NCBI GenBank assembly: GCA_018268755.1
Contig: JAFDVW010000012.1
Coordinates: 1 to 64,000 of the forward strand
From: Acidobacteriota bacterium
GTDB taxonomy: Bacteria > Acidobacteriota > Terriglobia > Terriglobales > Acidobacteriaceae
Direction of reading: 5' to 3'
Length of the DNA stretch: 64,000 nt
A program made the translations under genes and the position numbers. Every line of letters begins with the position of its first letter. Position 1 is the stretch's first letter. A model generated the notes under the pieces. It saw nothing but the letters and a program-made list of their open reading frames with translations, made no database searches and had not been told where the DNA came from. Below, piece by piece: positions 42,747-49,740 of the stretch.

Positions 42747-44196
42747 GCGCTCTCTCCCGAACCCGAAGAAGATCGCAGAGCTGGAGCAGATCATTGAGGC
42801 CGCGCTGCGCGGAAAGCCGGCCGGCAAGAAAACCGGGGAGCACGGGCCCTTGGACCAGATTGCGCAAAGCCTGCGCCATATGCCCCGCCAGGGCCTCCAG
42901 GCGCGCCTGCGGAAAGAACTCGAGAGGAGTATCGCTATGGCCACCGCCAGCAAGCTTCCCACTACGCAAAGCACCTTTGCTTCGCCGCGGCTGAGCTACA
43001 AGAATGCCGGCAAGGCCATCACGTTTTATGAGAAGGCGTTCGGGGCCAAGGAGTCCTGGCGCTTCGAAAACGAATTGGGCATGGGCCATGCCGAGATCCT
43101 GATCGGCGATTCCATTGTGATGCTGTGCGACGAATGGCCCGAAGGCGGCCGCTACAGCGCGGAGACGCTGGGGCAGTCGCCGGTCAGCATGTCGGTGCAG
43201 GTGCCGGACGTGGACGCCTTCGTGGCCCACGCGGTCGCCTCCGGCGCCACGCTTAAAACGCCGGCCACCGACCAGTTCTATGGCTATCGCGATGCGGTGT
43301 TGCTTGATCCCTTTGGCTACGCGTGGACTATCTATACGGTCAAAGAAGTGATGCCGGTAGAAGAGATGCATCGGCGTTTCCGCGCCAGCATGCCGCCGGC
43401 AAAGAAGAGCGATGTGACGCCGGTTCCCAAGGGCTACCGCACCCTCACGCAATATCTGGTTGCGGCCGATGCCGATGGGCAGATCGAATTCCTGAAAAAG
43501 ACCTTTGACGCCGAGGAAGTCTTCCGCAGTGGGCCGGGATCGCAGGGCGGCTTGCACTGCGAGATGCGCCTGGGCGACTCCATGATCATGGTGGGCGGTG
43601 GCGGGCCGGGGCTGGCCTGGAAGGGCGAGGCCAAGCCGGGAGCCTTCCATGTGTATGTGCGCGACTGCGATGCGACCTACCAGCGCGCGCTGGCCGCGGG
43701 CGGCGTGTCTGTGAATGAGCCCGCCGATCAGTTCTATGGAGAGCGTTCCTCCACGGTGCGCGATGCGGCTGGCAACTTCTGGTATATCGCGACCTACAAG
43801 GGAGAGAGTTACAAGTGGGCGGGCGCGCCTGACGTTCAGCCGTCGCTGCATCCCCTGCGGGCCGAGCCGGTGATGACCTTTCTGAAGAAGGCGTTCGGCG
43901 CGGAGGAATTAAGCCGCCATGCCACACCGGAGGGCGTGATTCTGCACGCCACGATGAAGCTTGGGGATTCCCAGCTTGAGCTGGGCGAAGCCCACGGACC
44001 CTATCAGCCCATGCGCTCGATGTTTTATCTCTATGTGCCGGATTGCGACGCGCTGTATCGCCGGGCGTTGGCTGCGGGGGCGACTTCGGTCATGGAACCG
44101 ACCGACCATCCTTATGGCGACCGTAGCGGAGCGGTGAAAGATGCCTTCGGCTATGAGTGGTGGATTGCGACGCACATAAAGGACATGCCGGCATAA
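42739..44196 (+). CDS. Triple VOC (glyoxalase/PhnB-like) protein with N-terminal anti-sigma-like domain
   Basis: A 485-residue protein. Residues 1-65 are a helical domain with the pattern AELEQIIEAALRGKP ... LDQIAQSLRHMPRQG ... LRKELE that also begins the membrane protein after sigma module 2. From about 80 there are three VOC domains (about 80-210, 225-355 and 365-480), each starting with a strand like LSYKNAGKAITFYEKAFGAKE and carrying the paired beta-alpha units typical of PhnB-like proteins. These domains bind metals or small molecules in related enzymes. ATG at 42739 with GGAGGG five bases in front overlaps the sigma gene stop by eight bases. Working model: a ligand-binding partner of the sigma factor. 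Confidence 0.88.
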   Translation: MSKRSLPNPKKIAELEQIIEAALRGKPAGKKTGEHGPLDQIAQSLRHMPRQGLQARLRKELERSIAMATASKLPTTQSTFASPRLSYKNAGKAITFYEKAFGAKESWRFENELGMGHAEILIGDSIVMLCDEWPEGGRYSAETLGQSPVSMSVQVPDVDAFVAHAVASGATLKTPATDQFYGYRDAVLLDPFGYAWTIYTVKEVMPVEEMHRRFRASMPPAKKSDVTPVPKGYRTLTQYLVAADADGQIEFLKKTFDAEEVFRSGPGSQGGLHCEMRLGDSMIMVGGGGPGLAWKGEAKPGAFHVYVRDCDATYQRALAAGGVSVNEPADQFYGERSSTVRDAAGNFWYIATYKGESYKWAGAPDVQPSLHPLRAEPVMTFLKKAFGAEELSRHATPEGVILHATMKLGDSQLELGEAHGPYQPMRSMFYLYVPDCDALYRRALAAGATSVMEPTDHPYGDRSGAVKDAFGYEWWIATHIKDMPA

Positions 44197-44238
44197 GCCA
44201 CGCGATAGGTCTGGGGCCGGCCGGCCACTGCACTGCAA

Positions 44239-44260
44239 GGGCGGGCGAGACGCCCGTCCC
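44239..44260. repeat. GGGCGGGCG hairpin related to the element at 37708
   Basis: GGGCGGGCG-AGA-CGCCCGTCCC is an inverted repeat that matches the hairpin at 37708-37730 apart from one base in the left arm, and is followed by CACACCAG, as at 37731. It is intergenic, between the VOC gene and the M2 peptidase gene. Confidence 0.6.
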
Positions 44261-44332
44261 CACACCAGCAAATGTTCTCCGCTTGCTCACGAATTGCCTT
44301 CTCGCTCGTATAATTCCGGGGAGGAGGGTCCG

Positions 44333-46114
44333 ATGAAACTCCTATTGGTTCTACTTCTATTCATCCCACTGACTATGTCCGCACAAACTCCCAGTGTTGC
44401 CGAAGCCGAAAAGTTTATGGAGCAGGCGGAAGCGCGCCTGCGTGAAATCAGCCTCAAGCTGAACCGCGCCCAATGGGTGCAATCGAACTTCATCACCTAC
44501 GACACGGAAGCGCTGGCGGCTGACGCGAATGAGGAAAACACGGCCGTGACCACCGAACTGGTGGAGCAGGCCAAACGATTTGCAGGGCTCAAGCTGCCGC
44601 CCGATCTGGCGCGCAAGTTCATGCTGTTGAAGTTGTCGCTGACGGCGCCGGCCCCGCGGGACCCCGCCTTGCGCCGGGAGATGACCGAGATCGCGGCCTC
44701 GCTGGAAGGCGATTACGGGCGCGGCAAGTATTGCCGCAAGCCGGAGGATTGTCTCGACGTCACCGCCATTGATCGCATCATGGCCACCAGCCGTGATCCG
44801 CAGGAGCTTTTGGATGTGTGGACGGGCTGGCACAAGGTGGGCGTGCCCATGCGGGACCGCTATGTGCGATTTGTGGAGCTGTCGAACCAGGGTGCAAAAG
44901 AATTAGGGTTTAAGGACACCGGCGCGCTGTGGCGCTCGAATTACGATATGCCGCCAGACGCTTTCGCCGCCGACCTGGAGAGGCTGTGGCAGCAGGTGCG
45001 TCCGCTGTATCTCTCGCTGCACACCTTCGTGCGCTCGCGGCTGGTGCAGCAGTATGGGCCGCAGACCGTGCCGCCGAACGGCCCCATCCCGGCGCATCTG
45101 CTGGGCAATATCTGGGCGCAGCAGTGGGGGGATGTGTATCCCATTCTGGGCGTGAAGGAAGACAGCCCCAGCGTAGACGTGACGGCGCTGCTCAAGGCCA
45201 AGAACCTGGACGCCAAGGGGATGGTGAAATATGGCGAAGGATTCTTCACTTCGCTGGGCTATGATCCGCTGCCGCAAACTTTCTGGGAGCGGTCTTTGTT
45301 TACCAAGCCGGCGGACCGCGACGTGGTCTGCCACGCCAGCGCCTGGGACCTGGACGGGCAGGACGATCTGCGCATCAAGATGTGTATTCAGGTGCGCGGC
45401 TCGGATTTCGTCGTTATTCATCATGAGCTGGGCCACAACTTCTATCAGAGGGCATACAAACACCAGCCGTTCCTCTTCCAGAACGGAGCGAACGACGGCT
45501 TCCACGAAGCCATCGGGGACGCCATTGCCCTGGCCATTACGCCGGAATATCTGCATAAGGTCGGCCTGCTCGAGAAAGTGCCGGCCGGGAATAATGACGT
45601 TCCGGAGCTGCTGAAGCAGGCCTTGGATCGGGTGGCCTTCCTGCCTTTCGGGCTCATGATCGACCAGTGGCGCTGGAAGGTTTTCTCGGGCGAGGTGACG
45701 CCCGCCAACTACAACAAAGCCTGGTGGGACTTGCGCCTGAAGTATCAGGGTGTGGCGCCGCCCACACCTCGAAGTGAGGCGGACTTTGATCCCGGGGCGA
45801 AGTATCACGTGGCCGGCAACGTGCCCTATATGCGCTATTTCCTGGCGCATATTCTGGAATTCCAGTTCTACCGCTCGCTGTGCCGGGCTTCGGGATACAG
45901 CGGACCGCTGCATCGCTGCACGTTCTATGGTTCCAAAGAAGCCGGGGCGAAATTCAACAAGATGCTCGAAATGGGCCAGAGCAAGCCGTGGCCGGACGCA
46001 CTGGAAGCGGCCACCGGCGAGCGCCAGATTGACGGCGCCGCGTTGCTGGAGTATTTTGCTCCGCTGAAGAAGTGGCTGGACGAGCAGAACAAGGGACAGA
46101 AAGAGGGCTGGTAA
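44333..46114 (+). CDS. Secreted M2 family metallopeptidase (ACE-like dipeptidyl carboxypeptidase)
   Basis: A 593-residue zinc peptidase with a signal peptide (MKLLLVLLLFIPLTMSAQ). The HExxH motif is in VIHHELGHNFYQ (about 365) and the third ligand Glu in NDGFHEAIGDAIAL near 395, as in the angiotensin-converting-enzyme family M2, which removes C-terminal dipeptides. The chloride-site Arg and C-terminal substrate pocket region (YHVAGNVPYMRYFLAHILEFQ) follow. ATG at 44333 has a strong SD (GGGAGGAGGG) and a TATAAT box at 44309-44314, close enough that the leader is very short. Probably periplasmic. Confidence 0.93.
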   Translation: MKLLLVLLLFIPLTMSAQTPSVAEAEKFMEQAEARLREISLKLNRAQWVQSNFITYDTEALAADANEENTAVTTELVEQAKRFAGLKLPPDLARKFMLLKLSLTAPAPRDPALRREMTEIAASLEGDYGRGKYCRKPEDCLDVTAIDRIMATSRDPQELLDVWTGWHKVGVPMRDRYVRFVELSNQGAKELGFKDTGALWRSNYDMPPDAFAADLERLWQQVRPLYLSLHTFVRSRLVQQYGPQTVPPNGPIPAHLLGNIWAQQWGDVYPILGVKEDSPSVDVTALLKAKNLDAKGMVKYGEGFFTSLGYDPLPQTFWERSLFTKPADRDVVCHASAWDLDGQDDLRIKMCIQVRGSDFVVIHHELGHNFYQRAYKHQPFLFQNGANDGFHEAIGDAIALAITPEYLHKVGLLEKVPAGNNDVPELLKQALDRVAFLPFGLMIDQWRWKVFSGEVTPANYNKAWWDLRLKYQGVAPPTPRSEADFDPGAKYHVAGNVPYMRYFLAHILEFQFYRSLCRASGYSGPLHRCTFYGSKEAGAKFNKMLEMGQSKPWPDALEAATGERQIDGAALLEYFAPLKKWLDEQNKGQKEGW

Positions 46115-46186
46115 GGAACGGTCCTCCACTCTTCCCTATGGCTCGGCATGACGGGTCAAAACGTCTTCGAGGATGGAGATGCAACG

Positions 46187-46720
46187 ATGAGGGTTTTCGA
46201 AAAGTTAAGGGTGGTCGCGGCGGTGTTTGGTATGGCGGCAGCCGCTTTTGCGCAGAAGCCCCTCGCGGTGAAGTCCGGGCAATGGGAGATCACGCACAGC
46301 ATGCAGACCTCCGGCGCCCTGGCGCTGCCCCCTGACGTTCTGGCCAAGATGTCGCCCGAGCAGCGCGCCCGCATGGAAGCGGCCATGAAGGCGCACAATG
46401 CAGGCGGCGGCAAACCTCATGTGAGCAGGAGTTGCGTGACCAAAGAAGACCTGGCCAAGCCTTTCGGGAAAGATAAAGACGACGACTCCTGCAAGTGGAA
46501 CCTGACCAGCTCGACCGGCACCCGGCAGGAAGCCAACATTCAATGCACGGAAGACGGGGTCACCCGCACCGGGAACGTCCTCATTGAGGCGCTTTCGCCC
46601 GAAAGCGTCAAGATGAACATGCACATGACCTCCTCCAACGGATCGGACAAAGGCAGCGTGGACATGCAGATGACGGCCAAATGGGTAGGGCCGGTATGTA
46701 GCGCCAAAGATGAGGATTAG
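46187..46720 (+). CDS. Exported DUF3617 family protein
   Basis: A 177-residue exported protein. ATG at 46187 starts a signal peptide (MRVFEKLRVVAAVFGMAAAA, cleavage near FAQ); the frame from 46148 adds 13 residues with no support. The mature part matches DUF3617: VKSGQWEITHSMQ near 28, SRSCVTKEDLAKPF near 83, CKWNLTSSTGTRQEANIQC near 108 and a C-terminal VDMQMTAKWVGP. Two Cys pairs may form disulphides. Function unknown. It ends 234 bases before sigma module 2. Confidence 0.85.
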   Translation: MRVFEKLRVVAAVFGMAAAAFAQKPLAVKSGQWEITHSMQTSGALALPPDVLAKMSPEQRARMEAAMKAHNAGGGKPHVSRSCVTKEDLAKPFGKDKDDDSCKWNLTSSTGTRQEANIQCTEDGVTRTGNVLIEALSPESVKMNMHMTSSNGSDKGSVDMQMTAKWVGPVCSAKDED

Positions 46721-46892
46721 CTAAACCAGACAGAGTGCAAAATGGGGCGGGGAGTGGCGATCCTTCCCCCCAGCGCCTCCCGCATGGGGTGATTCCAGTC
46801 ACTGTGAGCCATCCCCTCCCGCACTAGCATTTCTACGGGCCCCATACAGCCGCGGGGTCACGCCATGCCTGAACGAAAAATATCTGTTCCTG

Positions 46893-46924
46893 CCCGTAAC
46901 TTTTCCGTCCCGGCATCCCATAAG
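46893..46924 (+). promoter_or_regulatory. ECF-type promoter of sigma module 2
   Basis: CCCGTAACTTTT (46893-46904) and CCATAAG (46918-46924), matching the block before sigma module 1 (42141-42170) in the -35 part (12 of 12) and in its distance to the start codon, 59 bases from the G of GTAAC. The -10 parts differ. Confidence 0.6.
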
Positions 46925-46954
46925 TAGGTAGAAAACGCGTTCGCGGAGAACGGA

Positions 46955-47503
46955 GTGAAGGCCGCAAGCAACGAAAAGCTGGAAGACGAGCGGCTCCTGG
47001 TGGAAGCGTCCCAGGAAGACCGGGCTCGCTTTGCGGAGATCTACGAAGAAAACTTCGCGCGCGTCTACGCCTACTTCGCCCGGCGGGTAACGACGCGCGA
47101 GGAAGCGCAGGACCTGACTGCAGAAGTGTTTCATCAGGCACTGGCCAGTTTGGGGAATTTTGAATGGCAAGGGCGGCCTTTCGTGTCCTGGCTTTTCGGG
47201 ATTGCCGGCAACGTGCTTGCTCAGCACTGGCAGCGGGCAGCAAAACGTGCGGAAGTCGCTGCCGACGATCTGGCGGGATTGGAATTGGCTGGGTCGGACC
47301 ACAGTGCGGAGCGCCGGGCCATGCTTTTTGAGCTGGTGGATGCCTTGCCCGCGGAACAGCGCCACGTAGTCGTGCGGCGCTTTGTCGACCAGCGCAGTCT
47401 CCGTGAAATCGCCCGGGAGATGGACCGCAGCGAGGGCGCGATCAAACAGCTGCAGTTGCGCGCTTTGCGCAACCTGCGCGAGCAGATGAGGAGTGGGTCA
47501 TGA
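46955..47503 (+). CDS. ECF sigma factor, module 2
   Basis: A 182-residue ECF sigma factor, paralogous to module 1: region 2 RARFAEIYEENFARVYAYFAR and EAQDLTAEVFHQALASL, region 4 LPAEQRHVVVRRFVDQRSLREI and EGAIKQLQLRALRNL. GTG at 46955 has GGAGAACGGA just before it. Its stop codon overlaps the start of the next gene in an ATGA junction, so the downstream TonB-domain protein is translationally coupled. The conserved promoter-like block upstream points to autoregulation. Target genes cannot be read from the window. Confidence 0.93.
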   Translation: MKAASNEKLEDERLLVEASQEDRARFAEIYEENFARVYAYFARRVTTREEAQDLTAEVFHQALASLGNFEWQGRPFVSWLFGIAGNVLAQHWQRAAKRAEVAADDLAGLELAGSDHSAERRAMLFELVDALPAEQRHVVVRRFVDQRSLREIAREMDRSEGAIKQLQLRALRNLREQMRSGS

Positions 47504-48573
47504 ACCGCTTTACCCTTGCCGACCAACTCGACCATGCCATTGACTCCCTGCTGGCCCAGCCGGAAGCAGCGCCTCCAGTAGTGGATCTGGAAGTGGCGGA
47601 AATTCTGGGCATCGCGGCGGAACTGCGCATGTTGCCCAGCCCCGAGTTCAAGTCGCAACTCAAAGCTGAGCTCTTGCAGGGGGCGGCCGGGAAAGCTCGC
47701 ACTGCGCTGCCTACAGGGAACGGCGGCAAAGCCGCGCTGCATGAGACCTTTCTGCCCACTTTGCTGGGAGAAGGCTATGGAGGCTATCCGTTGCATGGCG
47801 GCAGTTTTGCGACCTCGTTCGTGGCGCAGGCGGCGGTCTTGGCGCTTTTTCTGAGCGCGGGGGCGTGGGTGGCGCGCCACACGGTGCTGGTAAGGCCGCA
47901 GGTCACGGCGACGTTGATTGAGCCGAGCGAATATGTGTTGCCGCCGGCGGCGACCATCTCCGGAGGCGGAGGTGGAGGGGGCGATCGGGACAAGCTGCCG
48001 GCTTCGAAGGGGCATCCCCCGCTGTTTGCCCGCGAGCAGATCACGCCGCCCGTGGTGGTGGTGCGCAACGAAGCGCCCAAACTGGCCGTGGAGCCTACGG
48101 TCGTGGGTCCGCCCAGCATCGTTTTCCCGCAGACCGGGCCGATGGGCGACCCGCTTTCTTCGGCGTTGATCCCCTCGAATGGGCCGGGGAGCGGCGGAGG
48201 CATTGGCAGCGGCTCAGGTGGTGGCGTGGGTTCGGGGACGGGGCCGGGCGTAGGGCCGGGCACGGGGGGAGGCATTGGAGGCGGAATTTACCGCGTGGGG
48301 GGCGGGGTGAGCGCGCCGCGTCCCATTTTTGATCCCGATCCCGAATACTCCGAAGAGGCGCGCAAGAGCAAGTATCAGGGGACGGTTTTGCTGTGGACGG
48401 TGGTCGGGCCGGACGGCCTGACCCGGGACATACGCATTGTGCGTTCACTGGGCATGGGGCTGGATGAGAAGGCGATCGCGGCAGTCCGCACCTGGCGTTT
48501 TGCTCCGGCCATGAAAGATGGGCATCCGGTGGCGGTGCAGGTGAGCATTGAGGTGAACTTCCGGCTGTACTGA
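47500..48573 (+). CDS. Membrane protein with N-terminal anti-sigma-like domain and TonB C-terminal domain
   Basis: A 357-residue protein. Residues 1-60 have the same pattern as the VOC protein start (QLDHAIDSLLAQPEA ... AEILGIAAELRMLPS ... QLKAELLQ). A single membrane segment lies at about 105-130 (FVAQAAVLALFLSAGAWVA), then a ~110-residue Gly-rich, Pro-rich linker (GSGGGIGSGSGGGVGSGTGP) and a TonB C-terminal domain (EYSEEARKSKYQGTVLLWTVV ... LDEKAIAAVRTWRFAPAMKDG ... VSIEVNFRLY, about 280-357). It is thus a single-pass anti-sigma-like protein whose periplasmic end resembles the part of TonB that docks outer-membrane receptors. It is coupled to the sigma gene by an ATGA overlap. Confidence 0.88.
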   Translation: MNRFTLADQLDHAIDSLLAQPEAAPPVVDLEVAEILGIAAELRMLPSPEFKSQLKAELLQGAAGKARTALPTGNGGKAALHETFLPTLLGEGYGGYPLHGGSFATSFVAQAAVLALFLSAGAWVARHTVLVRPQVTATLIEPSEYVLPPAATISGGGGGGGDRDKLPASKGHPPLFAREQITPPVVVVRNEAPKLAVEPTVVGPPSIVFPQTGPMGDPLSSALIPSNGPGSGGGIGSGSGGGVGSGTGPGVGPGTGGGIGGGIYRVGGGVSAPRPIFDPDPEYSEEARKSKYQGTVLLWTVVGPDGLTRDIRIVRSLGMGLDEKAIAAVRTWRFAPAMKDGHPVAVQVSIEVNFRLY

Positions 48574-48596
48574 GGCGCCGGTTCAGCGAGCCATGC

Positions 48597-48740
48597 TGTC
48601 ATGCTGAGCCAATGGAAGCGAGCGCAGGGGAACTTCCGTGAAAGTCGAAGCATCGCTACCTGAGGCAGGAGCTGTCATAGGGATTTTTCGACTTTTTGGG
48701 GTTCGCAAGTGCGAACCCCCAGTTCGCGCAGAATGACAGG
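48597..48740. repeat. Degenerate copy of the 5250-5475 type inverted repeat
   Basis: Starts TGTCATGCTGAGCC, contains AAGTCGAAGCATC and ends GCAGAATGACAG; compare TGTCATCCTGAGC, AGTCGAAGGACC and CAGGATGACA at 5250-5475. The arms are less complete. It lies between the TonB-domain gene and the toxin-antitoxin pair. No coding frame seen. Confidence 0.5.
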
Positions 48741-48839
48741 TAAAGTGACCCACCGTGTTCGCACCGGAGTTTTTCGCTGGGCGATCCTCCGAGACTTCAT
48801 AGGGCCAGCGATGCCTATTCCAATGAACTTCCGTGTCGA

Positions 48840-49193
48840 CTAAGCGCCCCGGCGTCTTGTTTTTTCGTTTTCGTCGGCAGCGACAATTTCACCCAGCCCT
48901 TCAATGGCAATAGGATCCTGATCGGGGAATTGGGCCACTAGGGTCAGGCTTCCTCCCACGGCTTCCACATAATTGCGCAGCGTGGAGAGTAACAAGTCAC
49001 TGCGTTTCTCCAGCCGCGATACCCCGTCCTGACCCATTTTGAGTGAACGGGCCACGGTCTTCTGTGTTTTGTTGACCGCATGCCGTAGCTCCCGTAAGGA
49101 CATTTCACGCGCTACTAATTCCCGAGTGCGGGCTTTAATTTTAGTCTGCCTCTTCGCACTCACCTCTTTCAGTTTTTGTTCCAATGTTTTCAT
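48840..49193 (-). CDS. HTH (XRE-type) antitoxin, HigA-like
   Basis: A 117-residue helix-turn-helix protein: LRELRHAVNKTQKTVARSLKMGQDGVSRLEKR near 33-65 is the XRE HTH, followed by LLSTLRNYVEAVGG, the usual tail. It is translationally coupled to the toxin gene (four-base overlap), which is upstream on this strand as in HigBA systems. Its C-terminus ENEKTRRRGA is basic. It should bind an operator in front of the toxin gene; a perfect 8-bp inverted repeat is there (49579-49596). ATG at 49193. Confidence 0.85.
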   Translation of the reverse strand: MKTLEQKLKEVSAKRQTKIKARTRELVAREMSLRELRHAVNKTQKTVARSLKMGQDGVSRLEKRSDLLLSTLRNYVEAVGGSLTLVAQFPDQDPIAIEGLGEIVAADENEKTRRRGA

Positions 49194-49570
49194 GGCTGCC
49201 TGGGCCCCTTTCTGGATGCTTTCTTTAGAAAAGCAACGTGCCGGTCAAACCGCGCGTCCGCGACTTTGATGAGCTGGCGGTAAAAGCGTTTCTGGCTGCC
49301 GCCCGATTTATCTCCGGCCACGAGCAATATGGCTTTTTGTTGGGTATCAAACGCGAAAGCCGCGCGCCAAACCCCGCCTCCCGCTTTGAAACGCAACTCC
49401 TTCATGTTGTCGTGCTTTGACCCCTGTAGCGTATCGACGGCCGGGCGCTTAAGCAGAGGCCCGAATGCTTTGAGCAAATTTGCATGCGCCAGTAATTCGT
49501 CTTGCACTTCCGGCTCCAGCCCATCAAATTCCACGTCGAATTCGGGGTGAAAATATACCTGCCACGGCAC
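49190..49570 (-). CDS. RelE/HigB-like (Gp49-type) toxin
   Basis: A 126-residue toxin of the phage-derived Gp49-like/HigB group: VYFHPEFDVEFDGL at the start, FGPLLKRPAVDTLQGSKHDNMKELRF near 36-60 and VWRAAFAFDTQQKAILLVAGDK with the conserved Arg and Lys, then FYRQLIKVADARFDRH. Family members cut mRNA on the ribosome or inhibit translation. It is the first gene of the pair (toxin before antitoxin). GTG at 49570 is used; no SD is clear, so expression may be low. It ends with a basic tail. Confidence 0.85.
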   Translation of the reverse strand: MPWQVYFHPEFDVEFDGLEPEVQDELLAHANLLKAFGPLLKRPAVDTLQGSKHDNMKELRFKAGGGVWRAAFAFDTQQKAILLVAGDKSGGSQKRFYRQLIKVADARFDRHVAFLKKASRKGPRQP

Positions 49571-49578
49571 GATTGCAT

Positions 49579-49596
49579 TATGTCTTAAAAGACATA
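49579..49596 (-). promoter_or_regulatory. Operator-like inverted repeat of the HigBA-type pair
   Basis: TATGTCTT-AA-AAGACATA is a perfect 8-bp inverted repeat with a two-base centre, nine bases upstream of the toxin start. Its position and symmetry fit an XRE antitoxin operator for autorepression. Confidence 0.6.
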
Positions 49597-49740
49597 TGTT
49601 GTAAAGTGCATATCAGGCATTGTCCCGAGGAAAGCGCTCCCGTGGGCAATTTGAAACAGAGAGTTCCTTGACCCCGGTTTGACCCTCCCTCCGCGCTCCT
49701 TTAAACTCAAGTGTTTCAGCAGATTTGTGGCCTGATCCCT

